A stretch of 64,000 nucleotides of DNA, taken from positions 336,867 to 400,866 of the forward strand of contig NZ_FRCN01000010.1 of the NCBI RefSeq assembly GCF_900142925.1. Direction: 5' to 3'. Position 1 is the stretch's first letter; each line of letters opens with the position of its first letter. Shown here in pieces: positions 43,677 through 53,525 of the stretch. The position numbers and the translations under genes are program-made. Under the pieces are notes generated by a model, which worked only from the letters and a program-made list of their open reading frames with translations, had not been told where the DNA came from and searched no databases. Source of the stretch: Chitinophaga sp. CF418. Its GTDB lineage: Bacteria; Bacteroidota; Bacteroidia; Chitinophagales; Chitinophagaceae.

Positions 43677-44567
43677 TTATCTGGTTTGATCCGTTGCTTT
43701 GATAAGGTCAATAATTTGCCGTTTTGCCTGTTTTGATTCAGGAAAGTCCAGCAGCATCCAGGCATGGACCATATCCGGATATTCATAATACTCCAGGTCG
43801 GTCCCCTGAGATAGCGCCAGCTCTTTTAATTTTCTTGCGTCAGCTACCAGTATTTCATTAGCCCCCGCAAAAACGGCGATCTTACCAAGGCCTGTCAGGG
43901 GCCCGTTTATAGGGCTGAGCAAATGATTATCAGTACCCGTACCACCTGCGTAAAGCTTCCCTACCTGCCGTAAGCTCTCTACTCCCAGGAATGGATCCGC
44001 CGGGTCCAGAGAATTGATAACCGGGTTTTCAAGGCTTATATCCAGCCACGGAGAAAGCAAAATAATCCGGGCGGGCACTGGAACATTATCTTTTTTTAAT
44101 TTTTGTGCGAGTGCCAGTGCAAATCCTCCACCGGCAGAATCGCCCATAAGGATCAGCCGTGAGGCATCATATTTAGTGGTTAGTTGTTTATATACTGCCT
44201 CTACCATGGTAAAAGCTTCCTTATATGTATAAGCGGGTGCCAGCGGATAATCAGGAGCTGTAATACCCACGCCTGTTGCTTTTATCAGATCCGATAAAAA
44301 GAGCCAATGCAAAAGCGTAAAACGCTGCACATATGCACCGCCGTGCAGATATAAAATATGGATATTACTGCCCCCGCCGACAGCCTCTAGCGTAAAGACA
44401 TTCTGCCCATCCTGTTTAATTTTTGTAACATTGCCGAAAAGGGAAGAAGGAGGCTCAGCACAATCAAACCGGTTGAAACGGCCTGTTCTCAACTGCCTGC
44501 CAAGAAAGCCTTTTTTATTGATCAAACGCAAAAGAACCTTGAATATCCTGCTTTGAAGACTAGCCAA
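43677..44567 (-). CDS. hormone-sensitive-lipase-like alpha/beta hydrolase
   Basis: 296 aa. LYLHGGAYV (oxyanion hole, 75-78) and MGDSAGGGFA (Ser144) are the classical HSL motifs, with LSPWLDIS after the elbow, Glu238 in GANEIL as the likely acid, and His268 in MVHAWM. Esterase or acylglycerol lipase activity is expected. It is divergent from an acyltransferase and DUF6320 gene pair. This three-gene company is familiar from Firmicutes and unusual for this host. Confidence 0.9.
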   Translation of the reverse strand: MASLQSRIFKVLLRLINKKGFLGRQLRTGRFNRFDCAEPPSSLFGNVTKIKQDGQNVFTLEAVGGGSNIHILYLHGGAYVQRFTLLHWLFLSDLIKATGVGITAPDYPLAPAYTYKEAFTMVEAVYKQLTTKYDASRLILMGDSAGGGFALALAQKLKKDNVPVPARIILLSPWLDISLENPVINSLDPADPFLGVESLRQVGKLYAGGTGTDNHLLSPINGPLTGLGKIAVFAGANEILVADARKLKELALSQGTDLEYYEYPDMVHAWMLLDFPESKQAKRQIIDLIKATDQTR

Positions 44568-44674
44568 AATAATTGATCACCATGAATGTTAAAAGTCAGG
44601 TAACCTCAAGGTACTTAAAAAGGCACTAAAGTTGATAAGTATATTGAAAAGTCGGCACGAATACTCCTGTTGTT

Positions 44675-45952
44675 ATGCAAAGAAAGGTTCATGACAATGA
44701 TCTTTGGTTTCGCCTGGATAACGCGGCAAAAATATATCCGGTCATAAAAGACCATGAATTAACGTCTGTATTCAGGGTTGGCGTGGAATTAAAGAAGAGG
44801 GTTAAGGCCCGACAGTTCTTGCTGGCTATTCAGGCCCTGGAAGATCGTTTCCCGTATTATAAGGTAAAGCTGCAAACAGGCTTTTTCTGGTATTATCTGG
44901 AACCTGATGATCAGCCGATCGCCATTGAGGTGGATAAAAAGGTTCCGTGTCGGGCTTTTGGGAAAAAAGAGCTCATGTTCAGGGTACTGGTAAGGGAGAA
45001 TCGGATCAGTGTTGAGTTTTCACACATTCTTACTGATGGAACCGGTGCCCTTGAATTCTTAAAAACGCTGCTTGCAGTTTATTTTGAAAAATGCCACCTG
45101 GCTGCCCCCGCTGAATTTCAGCATCTGGACGTTGATGAAAGCCCTCATGGAGAAGAATCGTTAGATGCCTATAACCTATACTCCGAGAAGATCAACGCTA
45201 AGCCGCCAAGGATCCCCGCGGCATTTCATGTACCGTTCCGCTTAAGAAGGCGCCCCCGTTTTCAAGTGCTGACAGCGACTGTCCCAACGGCGTCTATCAT
45301 AAAGGAGGCGAAAGCTCATAACGTAAGCCTTACGGAATACCTCACTTCGGTCTATCTCTTTTCCCTGCAGCAGGTTTATGAACAACTGCCTGAGATCCGC
45401 AAACGAACAAACAGAAAAATACTGAGAATTGAAGTACCGGTTAATCTCCGGCGTATTTTCCCATCGCGTACAATGAGAAATTTTTCATTGTACGTTATAC
45501 CTGAAATAGACCTTCGCCTGGGACATTATACGTTTGAAGAGATTGTTAAAACGGTCTATCATCAAATGCAACTGGAAACCGATAAGAAACTTATCAGTAA
45601 GATGATATCGCGTAATGTCAGTACGGAACGGAATGCCTTCATAAGGGGCATACCTCTCATAATTAAATCGCTCATCATATCGAAGCTGTATACTTTAGGT
45701 ACAAAGCAATACAGCGGGGTAGTAACCAATCTTGGAAACATCAGTTTAGGCAGTAACGTTAACGCACTTATCGACAGATTCATTTTTATACCGCCCCCTC
45801 CAAACAAGGTCTTAAAGGTCAATTGCGCGGTTGTAGGCTTTGAAGACCAGTTGGTGCTGACTTTCGGCAATATCACAAGGTCCAGGGAGCTTGAGCGGCT
45901 CATTCTGACCTTCCTGGTGAAGAGCGGAATTCCTGTAAAGATTATAAGATAA
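44675..45952 (+). CDS. condensation-fold acyltransferase (alcohol acetyltransferase-like)
   Basis: 425 aa, chloramphenicol-acetyltransferase/condensation fold. SHILTDGTGALEF holds the active HxxxDG (His117, Asp121, Gly122). The C-terminal half has NFSLYVIPEIDLRLG and GVVTNLGNISLGS, like the acyltransferases of the papA/AtfA type. It likely transfers an acyl group to an alcohol or a peptidyl substrate. It is 7 nt upstream of the DUF6320 gene, so the two are cotranscribed. Confidence 0.82.
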   Translation: MQRKVHDNDLWFRLDNAAKIYPVIKDHELTSVFRVGVELKKRVKARQFLLAIQALEDRFPYYKVKLQTGFFWYYLEPDDQPIAIEVDKKVPCRAFGKKELMFRVLVRENRISVEFSHILTDGTGALEFLKTLLAVYFEKCHLAAPAEFQHLDVDESPHGEESLDAYNLYSEKINAKPPRIPAAFHVPFRLRRRPRFQVLTATVPTASIIKEAKAHNVSLTEYLTSVYLFSLQQVYEQLPEIRKRTNRKILRIEVPVNLRRIFPSRTMRNFSLYVIPEIDLRLGHYTFEEIVKTVYHQMQLETDKKLISKMISRNVSTERNAFIRGIPLIIKSLIISKLYTLGTKQYSGVVTNLGNISLGSNVNALIDRFIFIPPPPNKVLKVNCAVVGFEDQLVLTFGNITRSRELERLILTFLVKSGIPVKIIR

Positions 45953-45959
45953 GCTTACC

Positions 45960-46661
45960 ATGTATTGTAAAAACTGCGGCGTTGAACTAGAGCCGGACAT
46001 GCAGATCTGCCCATTATGTGGTGTATCGCTGAATGAGCAGGACGGTATCCCTAATGTCCCTCCTTCAGAAAAACCTGCCGGTTATCCCGGGCTGATACTA
46101 GACCAGAGACAACGGAAATTTACGTGGGAGATCATTTCTATCACTCTGGTGTCCGGCATTCTGGCGGCATTCACAGTGAATTTTATCCTTAACCACCGTA
46201 TTACCTGGTCTGAGTACATCATAGCCGTGGGGCTGATCATTTTTTGTTATGCATCAGTATTGTCGTTATGGAAAAAAAGCATACTGCCTAAACTGGCCTG
46301 TGGATTTTTCTTGTCGTCTATTTGTCTGCTCGGCTTGGATATGGCTACAGGAGGCATTAGCTGGGCGCTCAGATTGGCAGTGCCCTTGTTATTATGTCTA
46401 AATGTGATCAGCGTGATCTATATAAAGGTCGTCCGGCTGGCTGCCTATAAAGGGATCAACCTGATCGCATATGCATTCCTGGCCGCAGCTTTCATGTGCT
46501 TGTGCACAGAAAGCATTCTTTCACTCTTCAGGAACGGAGTCTGGCGGCTAAGTTGGAGTGTGCTCGCATCGGCCTGCGTTGTACCGGTTGTAGTGGTATT
46601 ACTTTTTGTTCATTTCAGGTTAAGAAAAGGGCGAAACCTGGGGAGAACCTTTCATGTTTGA
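45960..46661 (+). CDS. DUF6320 zinc-ribbon membrane protein
   Basis: 233 aa. An N-terminal zinc ribbon CKNCGVELEPDMQICPLCG (Cys3, Cys6, Cys17, Cys20) precedes a linker and six membrane segments, beginning about residue 58 and ending near 222, with a basic tail. The family (labelled DUF6320, from memory) commonly sits next to condensation-type acyltransferases. Role unknown. Confidence 0.78.
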   Translation: MYCKNCGVELEPDMQICPLCGVSLNEQDGIPNVPPSEKPAGYPGLILDQRQRKFTWEIISITLVSGILAAFTVNFILNHRITWSEYIIAVGLIIFCYASVLSLWKKSILPKLACGFFLSSICLLGLDMATGGISWALRLAVPLLLCLNVISVIYIKVVRLAAYKGINLIAYAFLAAAFMCLCTESILSLFRNGVWRLSWSVLASACVVPVVVVLLFVHFRLRKGRNLGRTFHV

Positions 46662-46966
46662 TGCAAGGTTCATACTGGGCTATCCACATTTTTTTTGTGA
46701 ATTCCTTAATATTTCCTAGCTTCAGCATCCAAAACCCCACAATATACAAACGACGCATTAAATGTTCTCTTGACCGTAGCGCGGGTTTTGCGTACTTCTC
46801 ATCTAATTTAAATATCACTACTACTCGAATCTGCTGCTCCCTCGGCAACAGGTAACATGTGCTGTAACGAAGAATGAAAAACTTATTATTTAATTACCCC
46901 AAATGCTGACGAATGGCAGCAATTATCAGTTATTGCCCCTAATCAGACAGTGTTGCATATGCATTT
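46662..46966. other. 305-bp intergenic region before the nine-gene cluster
   Basis: It should hold the promoter of the cluster. I find no clear -33/-7 pair; weak candidates lie near 46933-46960. A minus-strand frame of 77 codons (46615-46848) overlaps the DUF6320 gene and is probably spurious. Confidence 0.4.
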
Positions 46967-48274
46967 ATGAAAGAGCATATCATCATAAAAGTTGTTACAC
47001 AAGTGCTGGATCAACTACCCGCACATATTCCATACTGGATGGACTTCATCAACGACAAAACAGTTGTCATTGAACGTTTCCATCCGGATGTGGACCGGCT
47101 GTTTGATGAAGCTAACTATAAGTTCTGGGTCACCAGGGAATATAAATCTCAATCCAAAGACAGAGTATGGAGTGCCGATGAAATGAATGCCAACCTGCAT
47201 TGTACCTTCCGTCTCATTTTACAGCGAGATGGGGCCTTGCCTGAACAGACCGTCAAACGTATAGAACATCTCCCCTTCATCGCAGAAGTAAGAACATTGT
47301 TACTGGGCACCACTGAGTTCCCCGGAGAAGTTGCCGGTGCCATGGCAGTTGTTTCTGCAGATCCGGGCGAAATGATCTATCTCCCCTATGCCAAAGAATG
47401 GACCAGGGGCGTGAATAACGTACGTGTGGCCGTTTTGGATACCGGTGCAAATTTCAGACATCCGGAACTGGAAAATAAAATCGTACTCCGCAGAAATTTT
47501 GTAGATCTCCAGGGGCTTGATACTTCTTCTTTCATAGGGGACGTGTTAAACATTAATGCACTACCGGAAGACCAGGTTGGACATGGCACTCATGTGTCAG
47601 GCATACTGGCCGCGAAAGGCCTGCGCATGAATGAAGGCGTTTGCCCTTCCTGTGCGCTTATGGTGGTCAGAGTACTGGCTGCCATGAAGAGCGGCAACAA
47701 AGTAGTAGGCGCTGGTATTGTGGATAATATCAATAATGGAATAAAATGGGCGGTAGATAATGGTGCAGATGTAATTAACATGAGCCTCGGCATCAAACAT
47801 TCGGGCGGTGGGCTTCCTCATGAAGATATTGTCAAATACGCAGTCAGTAAGAATGTTACCATCGTTGCAGCCAGTGGAAATGATGGTAGTCCTGAAAAAT
47901 ATTATCCCGGCGCACTGGAAGATGTAATAGCTGTTGGTGCTGTAGACAATGCCGGACAGATGACCGGGTTCTCTTCTTATGGCGCCGATATTACTGTAGT
48001 AGCACCTGGCACTAACATATACAGCTCTTATCTTAACAATGGCTACGCACTTTCTTCCGGCACTTCCCAGGCATCACCTTTTGTGAGTGGCGCTGTGGCA
48101 TTGCTAAAGTCCTACGCCTACGAAAAAGGCAAAAAACTGACAAATACTGACATCACCTATATACTTCGGAACACATCAGACAGGCTTACCAGCAAAGTAA
48201 GGGATCAGAAAGCCGGATACGGTCTGCTCAACCTCGCAGATTCATTCAAACTGTTAAACGATATGTTATCATAA
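46967..48274 (+). CDS. subtilisin-like serine protease without signal peptide (cluster gene 1)
   Basis: 435 aa, peptidase family S8. Catalytic residues are Asp158 (VAVLDTGANF), His206 (GHGTHVSG), Asn305 (oxyanion, AASGND) and Ser367 (SSGTSQASP). The first about 145 residues have no similarity I recognise and could be a pro-domain or a partner-binding domain. There is no signal peptide, although most subtilases are secreted. First gene of a nine-gene co-directional run, 19 nt before the next. It may process other cluster proteins. Confidence 0.93.
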   Translation: MKEHIIIKVVTQVLDQLPAHIPYWMDFINDKTVVIERFHPDVDRLFDEANYKFWVTREYKSQSKDRVWSADEMNANLHCTFRLILQRDGALPEQTVKRIEHLPFIAEVRTLLLGTTEFPGEVAGAMAVVSADPGEMIYLPYAKEWTRGVNNVRVAVLDTGANFRHPELENKIVLRRNFVDLQGLDTSSFIGDVLNINALPEDQVGHGTHVSGILAAKGLRMNEGVCPSCALMVVRVLAAMKSGNKVVGAGIVDNINNGIKWAVDNGADVINMSLGIKHSGGGLPHEDIVKYAVSKNVTIVAASGNDGSPEKYYPGALEDVIAVGAVDNAGQMTGFSSYGADITVVAPGTNIYSSYLNNGYALSSGTSQASPFVSGAVALLKSYAYEKGKKLTNTDITYILRNTSDRLTSKVRDQKAGYGLLNLADSFKLLNDMLS

Positions 48275-48293
48275 ATTCTTTAAACATTATGTA

Positions 48294-50189
48294 ATGGCAA
48301 CGCTAAATTTTTTTCCTTCCACTAATGGCGTTAAAATACGCAGAACCAACATTACGACTAATGGTCTTACTGTTGATATTGACAGTCATGTGAAGGAGCA
48401 GCTGACATACCTGAACGATTTGCTGGGCACCCCCATCTATGTCAAGGAAGAAGGTGACTTTCAGACCGCCGAGGGCATGTCAATAAGAGAACTTATCCAA
48501 CTGCCATTGAAAGCCAGAATGTATGGCAATAGCCACAAAAGAGAACAACAATGGCAGGATGACAGTCTGCTCAATGTCATACACAGCACGATCAACAATT
48601 CCAAATATGATAAGATCTACAGTATTGAGGAATATATTGATGCGGAGGATAGACTGTCATTACTCAAATTCGACTTTAAAGAGCGGCTTAGCAATAATTG
48701 GAACACCCTGGATCTGAACACCCGTAGCATCCTCAGTTATCCGAGCATTGTTGATTACCTGCTGGCTTATGGCTATAACGCAGGATACACTGAAATCAAC
48801 GGGCTTACCAATTTCATCTTTGGTAACAAGTCGGGCAACCGCAATGTGATCATCTATACACAGATCAGCGCATCCCGCCAGTATATCCATGAAGAAAGAG
48901 TGAGCGTAGAGTTTAATAACGAAAAAAATCCCGTTATTACCGATATACTCAAAGGCAACCCCTCCTTCTCTTCTCTTTCATTCGGTGCGTTTGTAACCAA
49001 AACACTGGCAAACTATGTAGACAATAGCAGCGAACTGGATATACTGAAAGATTCCAAATATTATCCGGTTATTCCCCCCAATATGATCCCGAAGCTGATC
49101 AAACAGATCAAAGCTTCTATTATTCCTGTAACAGACAGCAATATTGATGTCCTGCTACCCATCTTCATGAATGAGATAGAAAATACCCCGGGGTGGGAAG
49201 AGGATACGACTGAAACAGATGGGAGCGCACCGGACTACAGTGTGACCTTTCTGGATGATGACGCAGCTACTGTACAGGTCATCTCTGATAATATACGTTG
49301 TGCCGCACAGATGTTCTACTCTATGACACTAGGTGAAGAACTTGATATCTTCAGTGTTGTAAACTTCTTCACACACAAATTCATGGTGAGAGGAAACATC
49401 CAGATCTCTGATTCGCAGTTACGGGAAGATCTTCAGATGTATGTATTCTCCAATAAATTCACACATCCGAAGACTGGTAAGATCATTGAACGTACCCGCC
49501 CCGCAGAACGCCGCATGTTCTACAAACAGGTGTTCAACTACGGTAATGCTGCTGTGACAGATGATGTGGTGGTGAACAAAGAATTCCCTAAATACTGGCG
49601 CGTACTGATCATGGAAGTTGCACGCTACATACAACGCGCACAGGACAGTCCTAATCCGGAAAGCTATGTATCCCGCCAGACCGTTATGCAGGCAGTAGAA
49701 GATCTGCAATACAACCTGTCTACCCATTGCTCTGGTATGGCCAACGTGATATCACCGATCATCTACGATGAATTATACTTCGTTATCAAGCGCATACTGA
49801 ACCATCCTGAAATAGTGAAACAACTCGTGCCTGCAGGTGGTAACTGGTGGAAAGTTGTAGAAATGCTTTATGAAGGAATGAAACATCAACGTCCGAAAAC
49901 AACTATTCACTACAACAAAGCCAAACTGGGTTACGAAATTATTAACTCCATCGCTGCCTATAATCCTACCACATTTGAAGATGATAAACGCTTCTCTGCA
50001 TTTATCAGTAATGTGGATGCCTTCATCATCAGCCAGGCGCAGCTGCAACAAAAAGAAGAGGATGAGAGCGAAGAAAGAGATACCAGGGAATCCCCCCGCA
50101 GGGAAAGGTATGTTGAAAAAGGAGACGATGAAGAAAGGGCCGAAAAACTCCCTTCTCCTTCAGCAGGCAAGGATGAATGGGACTTTTAA
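48294..50189 (+). CDS. large unknown protein (cluster gene 2)
   Basis: 631 aa, no signal peptide or membrane segment and no domain I recognise. It opens MATLNFFPSTNGVKIRRTNI, continues in a mixed alpha/beta body, and ends in a disordered tail rich in Glu and Arg (about 585-631). Notable motifs: GFLxx-free but regular strands around VIIYTQISASRQYI, and a helical end RYIQRAQDSPNPESYVSR. Gap to gene 3 is 34 nt. Its size and position suggest a structural or scaffold subunit. Confidence 0.82.
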   Translation: MATLNFFPSTNGVKIRRTNITTNGLTVDIDSHVKEQLTYLNDLLGTPIYVKEEGDFQTAEGMSIRELIQLPLKARMYGNSHKREQQWQDDSLLNVIHSTINNSKYDKIYSIEEYIDAEDRLSLLKFDFKERLSNNWNTLDLNTRSILSYPSIVDYLLAYGYNAGYTEINGLTNFIFGNKSGNRNVIIYTQISASRQYIHEERVSVEFNNEKNPVITDILKGNPSFSSLSFGAFVTKTLANYVDNSSELDILKDSKYYPVIPPNMIPKLIKQIKASIIPVTDSNIDVLLPIFMNEIENTPGWEEDTTETDGSAPDYSVTFLDDDAATVQVISDNIRCAAQMFYSMTLGEELDIFSVVNFFTHKFMVRGNIQISDSQLREDLQMYVFSNKFTHPKTGKIIERTRPAERRMFYKQVFNYGNAAVTDDVVVNKEFPKYWRVLIMEVARYIQRAQDSPNPESYVSRQTVMQAVEDLQYNLSTHCSGMANVISPIIYDELYFVIKRILNHPEIVKQLVPAGGNWWKVVEMLYEGMKHQRPKTTIHYNKAKLGYEIINSIAAYNPTTFEDDKRFSAFISNVDAFIISQAQLQQKEEDESEERDTRESPRRERYVEKGDDEERAEKLPSPSAGKDEWDF

Positions 50190-50223
50190 TTCAATTGCTA
50201 ACTAACAAAATGTACTGTCAGCT

Positions 50224-51261
50224 ATGGCTATAAATGTAATACCTTCCAGGACACAGATCAAAGAACTCGCCCGTGCACAGGCAAGAGAAGTGTTGGGTAG
50301 CAGTGATGTATTTAAGACTATGTCCCTCGATGACCAGAAAAGCATCTATCTGTCTCTCATAGATGACTATACTTCCAGACAAATGAAAAAACATGGACTG
50401 GAAGAAAGTATGGCAACGGATAGTGGTAAACAAATGGGCTACAAAGGGTATGACCCCGGTTTCCAGGGCGACACCAGATCGTTTAAAGAACTGGTGGATG
50501 CCGTCGACTTCCCGAAATTCGTGGCCGACTTACTGAAAGCCGTATTTGACGCCAACCTCAAGGTGATGAAACAACAGACAGACAGTTACATCAAACTAAT
50601 GAAAGAGGCGACAAAGTCTACTGCAGATTTCATCAAAAAGATAAAGGATGATGATGCTTTTGCAACGCTCGCAGAATCCCGCGGAGATAAGTATAATGTA
50701 ATCACCGAAAAACAGGCAGATGGTAGCTCCAAGCTGGCGCTCACTAGTCCTGAAGGTGAAAAACATGATATGGAAGATGCAGAGGTGAAGAAACATATAC
50801 TGGAGGCAAAGATCAATATGGCGAAAGAACACCGTGCAGCATTGAGAGAAGTGCTGCTCATGGGCGTAACCCGTCTCGTAGTAGAAAAGGGTGAAATTGA
50901 CGCCCAGGTAGAATTCTCCATTAAAGCCACCCGTGCCAGTACAGCCCATCATGATGATCAGAACATCAACACCGTTAATACCCACTTTGAAGCAGATGGG
51001 GGCATACTCGGCGCCATATTTGGCGGTCCTTCCGTGACTGCAGACATTACTAACACCAATATCCAGGTGAATACGTCTGATAAAAAAGCGACAGACGACC
51101 TGACGGCTACACTGAAAGGGCATGTCAATATCAAGTTCAAAACGGATTATTTCAAACTGGACAATTTTGCCAATATGTATGCAGATGGTGGCGTGGCAGC
51201 ACTGAAACCGGCAGGCAATACACCAGGTATAGCCGCACCGGCAGCGCCTGTTGCACGTTAA
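50224..51261 (+). CDS. unknown protein, helical then beta-rich (cluster gene 3)
   Basis: 345 aa, no signal peptide. The N-terminal half (1-200) is charged and helical (DANLKVMKQQTDSYIKLMK), the second half has LRLVVEKG-type strands: GVTRLVVEKGEIDAQVEFSI, then GGILGAIFGGPSVTADI and ATLKGHVNIKFKTDYFKL. The last stretch is Ala/Pro-rich. The strand layout reminds me vaguely of DUF2589 proteins, unconfirmed. Gap of 16 nt to gene 4. Confidence 0.8.
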   Translation: MAINVIPSRTQIKELARAQAREVLGSSDVFKTMSLDDQKSIYLSLIDDYTSRQMKKHGLEESMATDSGKQMGYKGYDPGFQGDTRSFKELVDAVDFPKFVADLLKAVFDANLKVMKQQTDSYIKLMKEATKSTADFIKKIKDDDAFATLAESRGDKYNVITEKQADGSSKLALTSPEGEKHDMEDAEVKKHILEAKINMAKEHRAALREVLLMGVTRLVVEKGEIDAQVEFSIKATRASTAHHDDQNINTVNTHFEADGGILGAIFGGPSVTADITNTNIQVNTSDKKATDDLTATLKGHVNIKFKTDYFKLDNFANMYADGGVAALKPAGNTPGIAAPAAPVAR

Positions 51262-51277
51262 TTAATAATTACTTGCT

Positions 51278-53356
51278 ATGGCCCTGGCAATTTTACAATG
51301 GGAATCAGCAGACAGCCAAAACTATCGCTTCATGATAGATATTGGCACCAATTCCTGGTATCGCTTTAAAATAGGCAGGCAGGTAATTGACAGGGCCGGT
51401 ATCAAGTGGGTGGATGAGATCTATAAGGTCACTCCCTTTCAACAAAAGAAAAAACTCACTTTCCTGGGCGACAGTCAGGAGGAAATCAGGATACCTAAAA
51501 ACTACTTTGACGGCGAGAACTGTTACATACAATTGCTAAGTGCGAAAGACAGGAATGGCACCTCTCCTGCTGTGTCAAATGTGATCAGGGTCCCGCTAGG
51601 ATTCCAGCACGTAAATACAGGACGTCTTAATATTTCACCTTCAGCAAGTATTGATATGCAAACTACAGCCTTCAACCCCATCAGGAATATCTCTCATGAA
51701 CAGCAATACCTCTCTCAACAGGCTTCTTTAGAAGATATATTGGGTAGCCTGGTGCAGGCGGTACTGCCTGCGGCAATCAGTTTGCTGACGCCTGCCACCA
51801 ATGCAGGGAACAATGCTCCTGCTTCCGGTGGAAATGCGTCTTCACAGAATCCCACTAATATGCTGACCGGCCTGTTGGGTGCAATCATGCGGGCCGTAGC
51901 GCCCTCTATTCCCGCGCTCAGCGGGCAACATTCAGTCAGCACAGCTCAATCACACGACAACAGGTTTTGTGCTGATATTTGTTCTGATAGTGATAGCACT
52001 GCCGGAGGCAACCAGTTTTCCAAGCCGTTCGTCTTCGGTATCGATGATGCATTACTGGCTTCCCTGGCAGGGCCGCTTATTCAGCAGGGCGTACAGCTGC
52101 TGCCACAACTTATCAATGCCGCGAATCAACATAAACTACAAACACTGCAAGCGAATAATCAGCTCATGACCACCCTCGCAGGTGATGTGCAAAGACGGCT
52201 GATGCTGCAACAACTTCTGCAGAACCAGCAACCCGGAGCAGCGCCCAACGTTGATCCTGCGGTACTGGCCCAATTGATCGCACAATTGCAGAATGCGCAA
52301 CCTGCTGCACCAGCAGCAGCGCCCGCGGGTGTGGCTACCGCACATTCACTTATGCAGAACAACACTGCCTATACATTAAGCAATGGAGTCATACTTACTT
52401 TCGAGTCATTGAAACTTTCTGCTTACAATGGAAAGCAGCAACTCCTGTTGCAGCAGGCAGACAAGCTGTTATTCAAAGTAAAACTGAATGTCGGTCAGGC
52501 TCCAAAAAATCCGCTGCCAAAGGCGATCTATACTTTCTATTTCAAAGATCCTGTTAGCCGTCAGCTATTGTTGGAGAAAACTTTTAAAAAGAAGGATATC
52601 CAGGCAAATACAAGCGTGGACTTTGAATTCATGAAAAACGAATTACTAAGTCTGCCGCTGTATAAGGATCTGGAAATATTCGCAGAAGTGCGCTGGAGAA
52701 CGTCCAGTGGAAAAGAATACAAAGCTATCGGTAACACGCCGGCTGTGTTTGTACAAAATTATTTTGTTCAACAACAAGGAGACGCAGTATCCTCTGAAAA
52801 GGAGCTGACAGACATGAAAGTCTATCGCACTTTCTGGAACAAAATATGGCAGTCCCCTTCCCTCGGCAAGTCAAAATCCCTTTGGGAGCTCAATGCTGAT
52901 GCCCGTTACACCGTATCACTTTCTGCAGAACACACTGCGAATGGTATTACCAGCACTAAAATGTCTGTTGATGTAAAAGACAAGGAAAGCCTGACAGATA
53001 CTACGTCTGGCAGGATGAAAGCGGGTATAGAACTGAGCATCACGGAATTAAATAAGTTGCTGGATGGATGGGATGGCAATAAACCACTGGACGACGGGCA
53101 ACTGGCAGCTATCAAAAATACAGGCTTCGCAAAGTCTAATATGGCGGAGATGATCTATAACATTAAAATGAAAGGCAGGACCTATGAACAGGGCATGGTA
53201 TGGGTAGTACCTGTATTCAAACTGTTCGAGATCACACTTGGCAAAGTTGATTCACTTACACCAGATGGATACGTAAATGAGATCAGCAGCACGAAAGCGA
53301 AATTCCCACTGCCTGTCAGTGTGAGAATACTTGGTATTAAATCTAATAATCAGTAA
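51278..53356 (+). CDS. large unknown protein with low-complexity centre (cluster gene 4)
   Basis: 692 aa, no signal peptide. Residues 1-110 look like a beta-sandwich (AILQWESADSQNYRFMIDIG). Residues about 150-370 are Ala/Gln/Asn-rich and include helices such as LQTLQANNQLMTTLAGDVQR and a poly-Ala/Pro linker. Residues 370-692 are again beta-rich (KLLFKVKLNVGQAPKNPLPK). A long flexible linker between two folded ends suits a spacer or a bridging subunit. Gap of 4 nt to gene 5. Confidence 0.8.
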   Translation: MALAILQWESADSQNYRFMIDIGTNSWYRFKIGRQVIDRAGIKWVDEIYKVTPFQQKKKLTFLGDSQEEIRIPKNYFDGENCYIQLLSAKDRNGTSPAVSNVIRVPLGFQHVNTGRLNISPSASIDMQTTAFNPIRNISHEQQYLSQQASLEDILGSLVQAVLPAAISLLTPATNAGNNAPASGGNASSQNPTNMLTGLLGAIMRAVAPSIPALSGQHSVSTAQSHDNRFCADICSDSDSTAGGNQFSKPFVFGIDDALLASLAGPLIQQGVQLLPQLINAANQHKLQTLQANNQLMTTLAGDVQRRLMLQQLLQNQQPGAAPNVDPAVLAQLIAQLQNAQPAAPAAAPAGVATAHSLMQNNTAYTLSNGVILTFESLKLSAYNGKQQLLLQQADKLLFKVKLNVGQAPKNPLPKAIYTFYFKDPVSRQLLLEKTFKKKDIQANTSVDFEFMKNELLSLPLYKDLEIFAEVRWRTSSGKEYKAIGNTPAVFVQNYFVQQQGDAVSSEKELTDMKVYRTFWNKIWQSPSLGKSKSLWELNADARYTVSLSAEHTANGITSTKMSVDVKDKESLTDTTSGRMKAGIELSITELNKLLDGWDGNKPLDDGQLAAIKNTGFAKSNMAEMIYNIKMKGRTYEQGMVWVVPVFKLFEITLGKVDSLTPDGYVNEISSTKAKFPLPVSVRILGIKSNNQ

Positions 53357-53360
53357 CGCT

Positions 53361-53525
53361 ATGCAACACCCATTTTACTATGGCATGTCAGACGATGACA
53401 GCGAAGAAACAACGGCAGGAGAGGCACATGCAACGCCTGATGTTGAATATGTATTCGATGGATATGATATAGAACTGAATGTTAAGGTCGTACTAAACCC
53501 TGTTAACAAAACCAATCCGTTATGA
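53361..53525 (+). CDS. very small unknown protein (cluster gene 5)
   Basis: 54 aa from the ATG at 53361 (MQHPFYYGMSDDDSEE), very acidic, no signal peptide. The in-frame start at 53331 lies inside gene 4 and is unlikely. The stop overlaps the start of gene 6 (ATGA), which implies translational coupling. The tight fit between neighbours is the main evidence that it is a real gene. Confidence 0.7.
   Translation: MQHPFYYGMSDDDSEETTAGEAHATPDVEYVFDGYDIELNVKVVLNPVNKTNPL

Noticed and set aside
46615..46848. 77-codon minus-strand frame before the nine-gene cluster
   Set aside because: Overlaps the DUF6320 gene and matches no family.
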